Assembly: GCA_946624005.1 (NCBI GenBank)
Contig: CAMORS010000011.1
Span: 1-52,546 of the forward strand
Length of the DNA stretch: 52,546 nucleotides
Reading direction: 5' to 3'
Source of the DNA: an uncultured Prevotella sp.
Lineage (GTDB): Bacteria > Bacteroidota > Bacteroidia > Bacteroidales > Bacteroidaceae
Shown: positions 15,440 to 26,334 of the stretch, one piece after another
How the letters are laid out: every line of letters begins with the position of its first letter
Position numbering within the stretch: the first letter of the stretch is position 1
Made by a program: the position numbers and the translations under genes
The notes under the pieces: model-generated
The model's database searches: none
Seen by the model: only the letters and a program-made list of their open reading frames with translations
Told to the model about the DNA's origin: nothing

Positions 15440-17455
15440 TTATTCGAGCGGCATGGCCGATGCGATGATGTCGTCGTCGACAAGGTTCGGCATCGTCACG
15501 GTCAGCTCCGGTGTGCGCTCCATCTCGCGGCGGATGGCATCCATCGAACCGCTGTTGCGAGCCCACGAACGGCGGGCTATGCCGTTGTTGACATCCCAGA
15601 AGAGCATGTTCTTGATGCGGCGGTCGGCCTCTTCAGTGCCGTCGATAACCATTCCGAAGCCACCATTGATGACCTCACCCCAGCCTACTCCGCCACCGTT
15701 GTGGATACTCACCCATGTGGCACCGCGGAAGGAGTCGCCGATGACGTTCTGCACAGCCATGTCAGCACAGAACTGCGAACCGTCGTAGATGTTGGATGTC
15801 TCGCGGAAGGGAGAGTCGGTACCGCTGACGTCGTGATGGTCGCGACCCAAGACGATGGGACGAGAGATCTCGCCGCGACGGATGGCATCGTTGAAGGCCA
15901 AGGCTATCTTCGTGCGGCCCTCGGCATCGGCATAGAGGATGCGTGCCTGCGAACCCACGACGAGCTTGTTCTTGCCGGCCTCGCGAATCCAGTGCAGGTT
16001 GTCGGCCAGCTGTCCGTGAATGTCCTGCGGAGCGGTCTTGAGCATCGTGTCGAGCACCTCGGCAGCCAGGCGGTCGCTGGTAGCGAGATCTTTCTCGTCG
16101 CCCGACGAGCAGACCCAGCGGAAGGGTCCGAAGCCATAGTCGAAGAACATCGGGCCCATGATGTCCTGCACGTAGCTGGGATAGCGGAAGCGATGTGTCT
16201 CGGGGTTGCCATCCATCCAGATGTCAGCACCGGCACGGCTCGACTCCAAGAGGAAGGCGTTGCCATAGTCGAAGAAGTACATGCCCTGGGCAGTGAGCTT
16301 GTTGATAGCTGCCACCTGACGGCGCAGCGAGGCGCGGACGCACTCCTTGAACTGCTCGGGGTCGTCGGCCATCATCTTCTGCGACTCCTCCAGTGTCAGT
16401 CCCACGGGATAGTAGCCACCGGCCCACGGGTTGTGGAGCGAGGTCTGGTCAGAGCCGAGGTCAACATGGACGTTCTCTTCGGCAAGGCGTTCCCAGAGGT
16501 CTACGACGTTGCCGACGTAGGCCATCGAGACGACGCGCTTCTCAGCGACAGCTTTCTTGACAGCGGGAATCAGCTCGTCGAGGTTCTCGTGCAGCTCATC
16601 AACCCATCCCTGCTCATAGCGCTTGCGGGCGGCAAGGGGATTGATTTCTGCGGTCACGCTGACCACACCGGCAATGTTACCGGCCTTAGGCTGAGCACCC
16701 GACATACCGCCGAGACCAGCCGTGACGAACAGCTTCATATTGTCGCCACCCACTTTGCGAGCGGCATTCAGCACGGTGATGGTCGTACCGTGGACGATGC
16801 CCTGCGGGCCGATATACATATACGATCCGGCCGTCATCTGTCCATACTGCGAGACACCGAGGGCGTTGTCGCGCTCCCAGTCGTCGGGCTTCGAGTAGTT
16901 GGGGATGACCATACCGTTGGTGACCACCACACGCGGAGCGTTCTTATGCGAGGGGAACAGTCCGAGGGGATGTCCGCTGTACATGGCGAGCGTCTGCTCG
17001 TCGGTCATCTCGCTCAGATACTTCATCACCAGACGGTACTGTGCCCAGTTCTGGAAGACGGCTCCGTTGCCGCCGTAGGTGATGAGTTCGTGCGGATGCT
17101 GTGCCACGCGCGGGTCGAGGTTGTTCTGTATCATCATCATGATGGCAGCGGCCTGACGGCTCTTGGCGGGATATTCGTCGATGGGGCGGGCATACATCTC
17201 GTAGGTGGGACGATAGCGGTACATATAGATGCGGCCGTAGGTCTTCAGCTCCTCGGCAAACTCCGGTGCCAGCTGGGCGTGGAGCTTCTTGGGGAAGTAG
17301 CGCAGCGCGTTGCGCAGGGCCAGGCGCTTCTCCTCTGGAGTGAGAATGTCCTTACGTTTCGGGGCGTGGTTGATGTTGGGGTCGTACGCCGGATGCTCGG
17401 GCAGATAGTCGGGGATGCCGAGCGTTATCTCTTTCTTGAATTCTTCTGTTGTCAT
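15440..17455 (-). CDS. hutU: Urocanate hydratase
   Basis: A 671-residue enzyme converting urocanate to imidazolone propionate in histidine degradation, using tightly bound NAD. Family segments include ITYGGNGAVFQNWAQYRL, MYSGHPLGLFPS, TAGLGGMSGAQPKA (NAD site) and FDYGNAFLLE. It is longer than the roughly 550-residue Bacillus-type enzyme, as in other Bacteroidetes. It follows ftcD on the same strand. The other hut genes (hutH, hutI) are not in the window. Confidence 0.94.
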   Translation of the reverse strand: MTTEEFKKEITLGIPDYLPEHPAYDPNINHAPKRKDILTPEEKRLALRNALRYFPKKLHAQLAPEFAEELKTYGRIYMYRYRPTYEMYARPIDEYPAKSRQAAAIMMMIQNNLDPRVAQHPHELITYGGNGAVFQNWAQYRLVMKYLSEMTDEQTLAMYSGHPLGLFPSHKNAPRVVVTNGMVIPNYSKPDDWERDNALGVSQYGQMTAGSYMYIGPQGIVHGTTITVLNAARKVGGDNMKLFVTAGLGGMSGAQPKAGNIAGVVSVTAEINPLAARKRYEQGWVDELHENLDELIPAVKKAVAEKRVVSMAYVGNVVDLWERLAEENVHVDLGSDQTSLHNPWAGGYYPVGLTLEESQKMMADDPEQFKECVRASLRRQVAAINKLTAQGMYFFDYGNAFLLESSRAGADIWMDGNPETHRFRYPSYVQDIMGPMFFDYGFGPFRWVCSSGDEKDLATSDRLAAEVLDTMLKTAPQDIHGQLADNLHWIREAGKNKLVVGSQARILYADAEGRTKIALAFNDAIRRGEISRPIVLGRDHHDVSGTDSPFRETSNIYDGSQFCADMAVQNVIGDSFRGATWVSIHNGGGVGWGEVINGGFGMVIDGTEEADRRIKNMLFWDVNNGIARRSWARNSGSMDAIRREMERTPELTVTMPNLVDDDIIASAMPLE

Positions 17456-17476
17456 GTTTTTTTTCTTTTTTGAGGT

Positions 17477-17548
17477 CTATAGAAGCTATAGATGCTATAG
17501 AAACTATAGATACTATAGATACTATAGATACTATAGCTGCTATATAAG
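17477..17548. repeat. Eight tandem 9-bp units between hutU and ftcD
   Basis: Eight consecutive units of the form CTATAGANN fill most of the 94-bp spacer. The core CTATAG is itself a palindrome. Related TTATAGA repeats occur at 155-195. The array lies between two genes that are probably co-transcribed, so a change in copy number would change their spacing. Confidence 0.85.
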
Positions 17549-17549
17549 A

Positions 17550-19259
17550 TTACAATTTGCTCTCGACAATCTTCATGATCTCTTGCTCTGCGGCATTGGC
17601 CTTCTCGATGAGTTCGTTGGCCTCACCGATGAGCTTGTCGGCCACTTCGCGATCCTTCAGACTGCCAGCGTTGATCTTGACGTTCAGACCAGCACCCAAG
17701 ACGGCGGCACGGGCTGCCAGCGCACCTACGCCAGCATCAGAGACGCTGTTGGGATTGCCTTCCTCGGCCATGGCACGGCAGATGTCGAAAGCGCGGAACG
17801 AAGCCTGCATCGTGTGCAAGGGCACTTCCGTAGCATAGAGCGTAGCCTCCTGGATGGCCTGCGAGCGGGCTGCCTTGTCTTCGTCGGTCTTCTTCGGCAG
17901 TCCGAAGGCGGCCATGATGCGGTTGAAGGCCTCGGTGTCTTCGTCGACGAGGTGCAACAGCTCGGCCATCAAGTCCTGACCCTTGTCGGCCCACTTGCTG
18001 AACTTCTCCCACTGGTCGTCCCATCCGGGCTTGTGCGACGAGAGGTTGGCAACCATCGTGCCCAGGGCAGCACCCAGCGCGCCCATGTAAGCCGAGATGG
18101 TGCCGCCTCCAGGAGCAGGGCTCTCGCGCGACGTCTCGTGGGCAAAGCCCTTGACGGTCAGGTCGACGAGCTTCTTCACGCCCTCGTTCTGAGCGTCCTC
18201 GAGGAGGTATTCGATGACCTTCTCGCGCGGGTTGAACGGCTTCAGGTCGTCGAGTCCCATCGAATGGATGGCGATATTGATGATGTCTTGCTCGGGAATA
18301 CCCGTCGAGCGGTGCTGCTTCTCAAGGAAATACTTACCGGCATCGATGAGTGTGCGCTTCGGGATGAGGCCCACAATCTCGGTACCCGTGACGCGGATGC
18401 CGCGGTTCTGTGCGCAGCGGCACACCTCGTCGAAGCAAACGTGCAGCGGAGCGACATTGATATTGGTGATGTTCATCGACACCTGGGCGATGCCATACTC
18501 GTCGATGAACCAGCCGATGGCCTTCGTACCCTTCAGCGTTCCGGGAATCATGATGGTCTTGCCCTGCTCGTCTTTCATGGGTTTGCCGGTGATGGGATTG
18601 CCCTCGCGCTTGGGGCGGCCCTTCTCGCGCACGTCGAAGGCGATGGCGTTGGCACGACGCGTCGATGTGGTATTGAGGTTATAGTTGACGGCGATGAGGA
18701 AGTCGCGCGCACCCACAGCGGTGCAGCCCGTGCGAGCCACCTGCTCGTCAAGGGGACGGGCACCGAAGTCGGGCTGCTTGCCCGGTGTGGAGAGCTTCTC
18801 GGCCAAGGCCTCATACTCGCCCTCGCGGCATACGGCAAGGTTCTTCCTTTCGGGTGTGAAGGCGGCAGCCTCGTAGCAATAGCAGGGAATGCCAGCCTCG
18901 TTGGCGATGCGCTCTGCCAGCTTGCGGGCCAGGGCGGCGCACTCTTCGAGGGTGATGCCTGCCACGGGGATAAGCGGGCACACGTCGGTAGCACCCATAC
19001 GCGGATGGGCACCGTGGTGCTGGCGCATGTCGATGAGCTGTCCGGCCTTCTTCACAGCGCGGAAGGCAGCCTCAACGACCACGTCGGGTTCGCCTACGAA
19101 GGTCACCACCGTGCGGTTGGTAGCCTCGCCCGGATCGACGTCGAGCAGTTTGGTTCCCTTGACGGCCTCAATTTCGTTGGTAATCTGTTTGATAACGTCC
19201 AAGTTGCGTCCCTCACTGAAATTGGGCACGCACTCTACAATTTGCTTTACATGACTCAT
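17550..19259 (-). CDS. ftcD: Bifunctional glutamate formimidoyltransferase / formimidoyl-THF cyclodeaminase
   Basis: A 569-residue fusion. Residues about 1-330 are the formiminotransferase, with the catalytic histidine H82 in RQHHGAHPRMGATDV; residues about 350-550 are the cyclodeaminase (SPAPGGGTISAYMGALGAALG). It passes the formimino group of histidine to tetrahydrofolate and releases ammonia. The fused form is like the animal enzyme and is common in Bacteroidetes. It starts just downstream of its own promoter and is followed by hutU. Confidence 0.93.
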   Translation of the reverse strand: MSHVKQIVECVPNFSEGRNLDVIKQITNEIEAVKGTKLLDVDPGEATNRTVVTFVGEPDVVVEAAFRAVKKAGQLIDMRQHHGAHPRMGATDVCPLIPVAGITLEECAALARKLAERIANEAGIPCYCYEAAAFTPERKNLAVCREGEYEALAEKLSTPGKQPDFGARPLDEQVARTGCTAVGARDFLIAVNYNLNTTSTRRANAIAFDVREKGRPKREGNPITGKPMKDEQGKTIMIPGTLKGTKAIGWFIDEYGIAQVSMNITNINVAPLHVCFDEVCRCAQNRGIRVTGTEIVGLIPKRTLIDAGKYFLEKQHRSTGIPEQDIINIAIHSMGLDDLKPFNPREKVIEYLLEDAQNEGVKKLVDLTVKGFAHETSRESPAPGGGTISAYMGALGAALGTMVANLSSHKPGWDDQWEKFSKWADKGQDLMAELLHLVDEDTEAFNRIMAAFGLPKKTDEDKAARSQAIQEATLYATEVPLHTMQASFRAFDICRAMAEEGNPNSVSDAGVGALAARAAVLGAGLNVKINAGSLKDREVADKLIGEANELIEKANAAEQEIMKIVESKL

Positions 19260-19300
19260 TTTCTCTGTTCGATTATTTTAGGTTACGTTTGAATTTTGCG

Positions 19301-19332
19301 CAAAGGTACGGCAAAATCTGCAATCGGCCAAA
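19301..19332 (-). promoter_or_regulatory. Predicted promoter for ftcD-hutU
   Basis: On the reverse strand TTTG (19332-19329), 20 bp, TACCTTTG (19308-19301), a full consensus match. The ATG follows about 42 bp after the -7 box. Confidence 0.8.
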
Positions 19333-19406
19333 TGTTGTGTCGAAAATCTTGAAACAGAGCGTTAAAAAGTTTCACCAAACCCGGAAATGCATCATGAAAT
19401 GGCGGC

Positions 19407-19442
19407 ATCGCGCGCGATATTATATAATGGTTCGCGCGCGAA
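19407..19442. promoter_or_regulatory. Pair of perfect 12-bp CG palindromes
   Basis: ATCGCGCGCGAT (19407-19418) and TTCGCGCGCGAA (19431-19442) are both perfect palindromes with centres 24 bp apart. They lie in the divergent ftcD/trpS spacer. The pairing suggests a dimeric DNA-binding protein; the binder is unknown. Confidence 0.5.
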
Positions 19443-19503
19443 GAGCGTCGTTTCGCGACCTGAAAGATGGCACTTCAGCATGCAATTTGCGGCAAATCGC
19501 GAT

Positions 19504-20800
<1,297 letters not shown>

Positions 20801-20875
20801 AAAAATTAAAGAATTAAAAAATAAGAGAATTATAAAATTAAAAGAATATAAACATCGTAAATAGTTAACAGAACA

Positions 20876-21190
20876 ATGGAAAACAACCAGAACAACAACC
20901 AGCTCCAGATTGAGCTTTCGCCAGAGGTGGCACAGGGACAGTACGCTAACTTCGCTATCATCACTCATTCGAGCAGCGACTTCATCGTCGACTTCGCACG
21001 CATCCTTCCGGGTGTGCCCAAGGCACAGGTGAAGAGCCGTGTCATCCTCGCACCCGAACATGCTAAGCGTCTGCTGCAGGCCCTTCAAGAGAACATCGTT
21101 CGCTACGAGCGCGCCTACGGACAGATTAAGATTCCAAACCAGCAGCCCAGGACGGCAACGCCGTTCAACATCGGCAAAGGAGAAGCCTAA
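20876..21190 (+). CDS. DUF3467-family protein
   Basis: A 104-residue protein with the family pattern LSPEVAQGQYANFAIITHSSSDFIVDFA and APEHAKRLLQAL, identifying DUF3467. Its function is unknown; the family is small and cytoplasmic. It ends three bases before rhaB, so the two are probably translated together. The preceding spacer (20801-20875) is almost pure A/T. Confidence 0.85.
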   Translation: MENNQNNNQLQIELSPEVAQGQYANFAIITHSSSDFIVDFARILPGVPKAQVKSRVILAPEHAKRLLQALQENIVRYERAYGQIKIPNQQPRTATPFNIGKGEA

Positions 21191-21193
21191 GCT

Positions 21194-22717
21194 ATGTTCT
21201 TAGCCGTTGACCTCGGAGCAACGTCGGGCCGAACCATCGTCGGCAGCATCGCCGACGGCATCGTCCGACAGGAAGAACTGACACGCTTTGACAACCACCT
21301 CATCGAGCAGGGCGGTCATTTCTATTGGGATATCTATGCGCTCTACCGCGAAATCATCAGCGCGCTGAAGAAGGCGGCAACGCAACATCTTGACATCGAG
21401 AGCATCGGCATCGACACATGGGGCGTCGACTTCGTCTGCATAGGCGAAGACGGCGCTCCGTTGCGTTTGCCACGTGCCTACCGCGACCCCTCCAACTTCA
21501 CCGCCATGAACCACTATCTGGCCAACGTGACGAACAGGAAAGAGCTCTACGAGGCTACGGGAACGCAGATTATATACTTCAACTCGCTCTTCCAGTTGCA
21601 CGGTATGCGGCAGCAGGGCGACAGCGCGCTGCAGCATGCAAGGCGCATCCTCTTCATGCCCGATGCCATCAGCTATATGCTCACGGGCGAGGCCGTATGC
21701 GAATATACGATTGCCTCAACATCGCAGCTCATCGACCCGCATACGCGCGACTTCAACGACCAACTGCTCAAGAGCATCGGACTGAGCCGCGAGATGTTCG
21801 GCCGTCTGGTGATGCCCGGCACCGTCGTCGGTACGCTCTCGGAGGAGGTGCAGCGACTGACAGGTCTCGGTGCCATACCCGTGGTGGCCGTAGCCGGTCA
21901 CGACACAGCCAGCGCCGTAGCTGCCGTTCCTGCCAGCGACGCCCACTTCGCCTATCTTTCCAGCGGTACGTGGAGCCTGATGGGCATCGAGATGCCGCAA
22001 CCTGTTGTCAACGAATGGAGTAGCGAGCGAAACTTCACCAACGAGGGCGGCATCGAACACACCATCCGACTGCTGAAAAACATCTGCGGCATGTGGCTCT
22101 ACGAGCGCTGCCGGAAGGAAGGATTTCGGAGAAGAGAGGAAAGAGGAGAGAGAAAAGAGGAGAGAGGAAAGAGGAGAGAAGAAAGAGGTGAACCGCTCGG
22201 ACATAGCGAGCTGATGCAGCTGGCCGCAGAGGCGGAGCCTTTCCGCTGTCTCATCAATCCTGACGACGAGGTGTTTGCCAACCCGGAATCGATGACAGAG
22301 GCCATACAAGACTACTGTCGGCAGACGGGGCAGCCGGTGCCGGAAACACCAGGACAGCTGTGCCGCTGCATCTTCGAGTCGCTGGCCCTGCGCTATCGGC
22401 AGGTGCTGGCCGACCTGCGCGAGGTGGCCACAGACGACATCCGCGTGCTGCACATCATCGGCGGCGGGTCGCGCAACCAGATGCTCAACCAGTTTGCTGC
22501 CAACGCCTGTGCCATCGACGTCTTGGCTGGCCCGCAGGAATGTACCGCGGCGGGCAACATCCTGATGCAGGCCATGGCTGCCGGACAGGTGGCCGACCGC
22601 TGGCAGATGCGACAGACGGTGGCCCGCAGCAACGAGCTCCGGCGCTACACCCCGCAACAGCTGCCCGTCTGGGACAAAGCCTACGACAACTTTCTCAACA
22701 TCATTGCACGCCACTAA
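21194..22717 (+). CDS. rhaB: Rhamnulokinase
   Basis: A 507-residue FGGY-family sugar kinase phosphorylating L-rhamnulose. Visible motifs are the N-terminal phosphate loop DLGATSGRT, GIDTWGVDFV, GHDTASAVAAVP, LSSGTWSLMG and the C-terminal adenosine-site signature IIGGGSRNQMLNQF. Residues about 312-334 are a highly charged Arg/Glu/Gly/Lys run encoded by a GA-rich microsatellite. This accounts for the roughly 20 residues by which the protein exceeds usual RhaB and probably forms an exposed loop. rhaD follows after 11 bp. Rhamnose isomerase is not in the window. Confidence 0.92.
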   Translation: MFLAVDLGATSGRTIVGSIADGIVRQEELTRFDNHLIEQGGHFYWDIYALYREIISALKKAATQHLDIESIGIDTWGVDFVCIGEDGAPLRLPRAYRDPSNFTAMNHYLANVTNRKELYEATGTQIIYFNSLFQLHGMRQQGDSALQHARRILFMPDAISYMLTGEAVCEYTIASTSQLIDPHTRDFNDQLLKSIGLSREMFGRLVMPGTVVGTLSEEVQRLTGLGAIPVVAVAGHDTASAVAAVPASDAHFAYLSSGTWSLMGIEMPQPVVNEWSSERNFTNEGGIEHTIRLLKNICGMWLYERCRKEGFRRREERGERKEERGKRREERGEPLGHSELMQLAAEAEPFRCLINPDDEVFANPESMTEAIQDYCRQTGQPVPETPGQLCRCIFESLALRYRQVLADLREVATDDIRVLHIIGGGSRNQMLNQFAANACAIDVLAGPQECTAAGNILMQAMAAGQVADRWQMRQTVARSNELRRYTPQQLPVWDKAYDNFLNIIARH

Positions 22718-22728
22718 TCTACAAGAAC

Positions 22729-23538
22729 ATGACAAGCATTCTCGACAACCGCCCCGGCTTGAAAGCCGAAATAGAAAAGACAGCCGAAGTGGCTGGCTAT
22801 CTCTGGCAGAACGGATGGGCCGAACGCAACGGAGGCAACATCACTGTGAACATCACCCATTGGGCCGATGACGCGATGCGCCGACAGCCTGCCATCAGCG
22901 AGCCACGCCCCATCGGACTGACGCTTCCCGCCCTGAAAGGCACCTACTTCTATTGTAAAGGAACGGGCAGGCGGATGCGCGACCTGGCCCGACAGCCGAT
23001 GGACAACGGAAGCGTCATCCGCATACTCGACGACTGCGCCCACTATGTCATCATCGCCGACAAACCCGTGGCGCCCACCAGCGAACTGCCCTCCCACCTC
23101 AGTGTGCACGCCAGGATGATAGAGACGGGATCGCTCTATAACGCCACCGTGCATACGCATCCCATCGAACTCGTCGCCATGAGCCATCACCGGCCTTTCC
23201 TTGAGAAGGATGTGCTGACAAAGATTCTGTGGAGCATGATTCCCGAGACGAAGGCCTTCTGCCCGTTAGGCTTAGGCATCGCACCCTACTACGCTCCGGG
23301 CAGCAACGAGCTGGCTGAGGCGACGCTGCGCGAGCTGGAAGAATACGACGTGGTGCTTTGGGAGAAACACGGCGTTTTTGCCAAAGGACTTGACGTGATG
23401 GATGCCTTCGACCAGATTGACGTGCTGTCGAAGAGCGCCAAGATCTATCTCAGCGCCCGAGCCATGGGCTTCACCCCTGAGGGCATGAGCGACGCACAGC
23501 TCCTGGAGATGACCGAACTCTTCCATCTGCCCAAATAG
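22729..23538 (+). CDS. rhaD: Rhamnulose-1-phosphate aldolase
   Basis: A 269-residue class II aldolase splitting rhamnulose 1-phosphate into dihydroxyacetone phosphate and L-lactaldehyde. Zinc ligands H142 and H144 (VHTHP) and H214 (WEKHG), with catalytic E119 (TSELPSH), match H141, H143, H212 and E117 of the E. coli enzyme. The frame is open upstream, but that part is a shadow of rhaB, so the ATG at 22729 is used. Confidence 0.94.
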   Translation: MTSILDNRPGLKAEIEKTAEVAGYLWQNGWAERNGGNITVNITHWADDAMRRQPAISEPRPIGLTLPALKGTYFYCKGTGRRMRDLARQPMDNGSVIRILDDCAHYVIIADKPVAPTSELPSHLSVHARMIETGSLYNATVHTHPIELVAMSHHRPFLEKDVLTKILWSMIPETKAFCPLGLGIAPYYAPGSNELAEATLRELEEYDVVLWEKHGVFAKGLDVMDAFDQIDVLSKSAKIYLSARAMGFTPEGMSDAQLLEMTELFHLPK

Positions 23539-23579
23539 AATGACACATTTCCGATGCCAAACAAAGAATCGTCACAGTT

Positions 23580-24926
23580 ATGAACATAAAGAAGAAAACA
23601 GCCTTGTGCGCTGCTCTTTTGATGATAGCCTGCTCACACGGGCTGGCTAAGCAGTGGACGCTCCGCGAGTGTATCGACTACGCCCTGCAGAACAATATCG
23701 CACTGCAGAAGTCGCGCGTCAGCAAACTCTCTGCCAAGGAAGACGTGCTGCAGAGCCGTGCTGCACTGCTACCCTCGCTGTCGGCCGGCACTTCGCAGAA
23801 CGCCACCTACCGCCCCTGGCCTGAGATGGGATCGGCCATCGTTGCCGACGGCTATGTGCAGTCGAGTGTCGACAAAGTATACTACAATGGCACCTACGGC
23901 ATCAATGCCAACTGGACGGTGTGGAACGGCGGTCGCAACACCAACACCATCCGCCTGAACGAGAAGGCCGAGCAGCTGGCTGAGCTGGAGGCTGCCGTGA
24001 CAGCCAATACCATCCAGGAGCAGATAGCCCAGCTCTACGTGCAGATTCTCTATTCGGCCGAGGCCATCCGCGTCAACAAGGAGAGCCTCGAGACGAGCCG
24101 CATGAACGAGCAACGCGGCGAGCAGTTTGTCAAAGTGGGCAAGATGGCCAAGGCCGAGCTGGCCCAGCTCACCTCGCAGCGTGCGCAAGACGAATACAAC
24201 GTCGTGGAGGCGGAGAGCAACCTACGCAACTACAAACGCCAGCTGAAGCAGCTATTGCAGATTACCAACGACGAGGAGTTTGACATCGCCATCCCCCAGA
24301 CAACCGACGAGATGGCGCTGCAGGCCGTGCCCAACATGCAAGAGGTCTACGAGTCGGCGCTTGCCAACCGCCCCGAGATAAAGAATGCCCTCGTCGGCAT
24401 CGAGACCAGCGACCTCAACATCCGCATGGCCAAGGCGCAAAGGCTGCCCACCGTGGCCCTGCAGGCCAGTGCCGCCACCAACACCACCTCGATGAGCGAC
24501 AACGCATGGGGCTCGCAGCTGAAGAACAACTTCGACCTCGGGGGCGGTGTGAACATCAGCATCCCCCTGACCGACAACCGCCAGACGAAGACTGCCGTCA
24601 ACAAGGCACGGCTGCAGCGACAGAACTACGAGCTCGACCTGCGCGACAAGCAGACGGCGCTCTACAGCGACATCGAGAACTTCTGGCTGCAGGCCATCAC
24701 CAACCAGGAGAAATTCAAGGCGGCAAAGATAGCCACCGAGAGCCAGCAGACCAGCTACGAACTGCTGAGCGAGCAGTTCCGACTGGGCCTGAAGAACATC
24801 GTCGACCTGATGACGGGCAAGGACAACCTGCTCCGCGCCCAGCAGAACGAACTGCAGAGCAAGTATATGACCATCCTGAACATCTATCTGCTCCGCTTCT
24901 ACCAAGACGGACAAATCGAAGAATAA
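23580..24926 (+). CDS. TolC-family outer membrane channel protein
   Basis: A 448-residue protein with a signal peptide (about 1-23) and two outer-membrane-efflux (OEP) repeats of long alternating helices (WTLRECIDYALQNNIALQKS at the N-terminus; FRLGLKNIVDLMTGKDNLLRAQ near the end). TolC-type trimers span the periplasm and outer membrane. No membrane fusion protein or inner-membrane pump lies beside it, which is unusual. Its position between sugar catabolic genes suggests export or import linked to that pathway, but this is inference. Confidence 0.88.
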   Translation: MNIKKKTALCAALLMIACSHGLAKQWTLRECIDYALQNNIALQKSRVSKLSAKEDVLQSRAALLPSLSAGTSQNATYRPWPEMGSAIVADGYVQSSVDKVYYNGTYGINANWTVWNGGRNTNTIRLNEKAEQLAELEAAVTANTIQEQIAQLYVQILYSAEAIRVNKESLETSRMNEQRGEQFVKVGKMAKAELAQLTSQRAQDEYNVVEAESNLRNYKRQLKQLLQITNDEEFDIAIPQTTDEMALQAVPNMQEVYESALANRPEIKNALVGIETSDLNIRMAKAQRLPTVALQASAATNTTSMSDNAWGSQLKNNFDLGGGVNISIPLTDNRQTKTAVNKARLQRQNYELDLRDKQTALYSDIENFWLQAITNQEKFKAAKIATESQQTSYELLSEQFRLGLKNIVDLMTGKDNLLRAQQNELQSKYMTILNIYLLRFYQDGQIEE

Positions 24927-24942
24927 AAGAAAAGAAAGAAAA

Positions 24943-26283
24943 ATGGCTACACTGAAAGAAAAAATCGGCTACGCCCTGGGCGATGCAGCTGCCGGCGGCG
25001 TGACATGGAAGGTGATGTCTATCGCATTCCCCCTGTTCTTCACCAACGTGTTCGGACTCACCGTTGCCGACACGGCCACGCTGATGCTCATCGCCAGGAT
25101 GTTCGACGTGGTAACCGACCCCATGATGGGAGCTCTGGCCGACAGGACGCAGAGCCGCTGGGGCACCTATCGCCCTTGGATCATCTTCGGCGCCGTTCCG
25201 TTGGGAGCTGTCTTCGCCTTGCTGCTCTACACACCCGACTTCGGCCCTGTGGGCAAACGCATCTGGGCCTATTCGCTCTACCTGCTCATGATGGCCACCT
25301 ATACCGCCGTCAATGTTCCCTACGGATCGTTGCTCGGCGTGATGACAGCCGACGACAATGAGAAGAACCAGTTCTCGTCGTATCGCATGGTGGGAGCCTA
25401 CGCCATGGGATTCGTCACGCTGCTCAGCTTCCCCTATTTGCAGAAGATGGTGGGTGGAACACCGCAGCACCAATACGCCGTATTAGGCGTGACGTTCGGA
25501 GTGGTGGCAGCCATCGGAACGTTGGCTTGCGGACTGCTCACGAAGGAACGGCTCAAGCCCGTACGGGCAGAGAAATTCTCGCTCAAGCCCTTTGCCGACC
25601 TGTTCCGCAACAAGCCGTGGGTTTACCTGACGCTCATCGGCATTGCCATGAACTTCTTCAACGGCTTCCGCTATGCCGTGGCAGGCTATATGTTTGAATA
25701 TTGCCTGAAGGGCGATGTCACCGTGAGCGGCCTGATTATCAACTACACGGTGTTCATGACGTTCGGCGAACTGACCTGTATGGTGTTCGGCGGCGTCTCG
25801 CCGATATTCACCAAGTGGGTTGGCTCCAAGCGCAAGGCATTCATGTGGGCTGCCCTGCTTTGTGCCGTGACAAGCCTGCTGTTCTTCTTCATCCCCATGA
25901 GCGCCGACTACATTTGGCTGATGGTGGCAGTGGTTATCCTGACATCTATCGGCATCGGGCTGTTCTCGCCGCTGCTGTGGTCGATGTATGCCGACGTGGC
26001 CGACTATGCCACAGAGAAGAACGGCACGTCTTCGACAGGACTCATCTTCTCCAGCGGCACCATGGCGCAGAAGTTCGGGTCGGCCATCTCTGGCTCGTTG
26101 GTGGCCCTGCTCTTAGGCTTGGCAGGCTTCATCTCGGGAACCGATGCTACAGGACAGACGGTGATCACCATTACCGATGCCGACGCGGTGAACAGGATGA
26201 TCTGGGCGCTGTTCTCACTCTTCCCGGCTGTCATCGCCCTCGTCATGATGGGACTGGTCTATATCTACCCCATCAAGAAATAA
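24943..26283 (+). CDS. GPH-family sugar:cation symporter (MFS)
   Basis: A 446-residue inner-membrane transporter with about 12 hydrophobic segments. KIGYALGDAAAGGVTW and RMFDVVTDPMMGALADRTQSRWG are signatures of the glycoside-pentoside-hexuronide family, as in MelB. It lies 16 bp after the TolC-like gene and 51 bp before a GH130 phosphorylase; such transporter/GH130 pairs in Bacteroidetes import beta-mannosides. Confidence 0.9.
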   Translation: MATLKEKIGYALGDAAAGGVTWKVMSIAFPLFFTNVFGLTVADTATLMLIARMFDVVTDPMMGALADRTQSRWGTYRPWIIFGAVPLGAVFALLLYTPDFGPVGKRIWAYSLYLLMMATYTAVNVPYGSLLGVMTADDNEKNQFSSYRMVGAYAMGFVTLLSFPYLQKMVGGTPQHQYAVLGVTFGVVAAIGTLACGLLTKERLKPVRAEKFSLKPFADLFRNKPWVYLTLIGIAMNFFNGFRYAVAGYMFEYCLKGDVTVSGLIINYTVFMTFGELTCMVFGGVSPIFTKWVGSKRKAFMWAALLCAVTSLLFFFIPMSADYIWLMVAVVILTSIGIGLFSPLLWSMYADVADYATEKNGTSSTGLIFSSGTMAQKFGSAISGSLVALLLGLAGFISGTDATGQTVITITDADAVNRMIWALFSLFPAVIALVMMGLVYIYPIKK

Positions 26284-26334
26284 CAGAAACAGCTGAGCTT
26301 CCCTTACTATAAAAGGACTCAAGCACATAGAACA

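Noticed and set aside
15428..17473. Forward open frame of 681 codons
   Set aside because: Antisense to hutU, whose protein is clearly conserved.
17415..19292. Forward open frame of 625 codons
   Set aside because: Antisense to ftcD, whose catalytic residues are all present.
19468..19484. Second sigma-54-like site (TGGCACTTCAGCATGCA)
   Set aside because: The GG to GC distance is 11, not 10, and it lies outside the trpS promoter, so it is probably chance.
22360..22728. Upstream extension of the rhaD frame
   Set aside because: It overlaps rhaB in another frame; the conserved aldolase begins at 22729.
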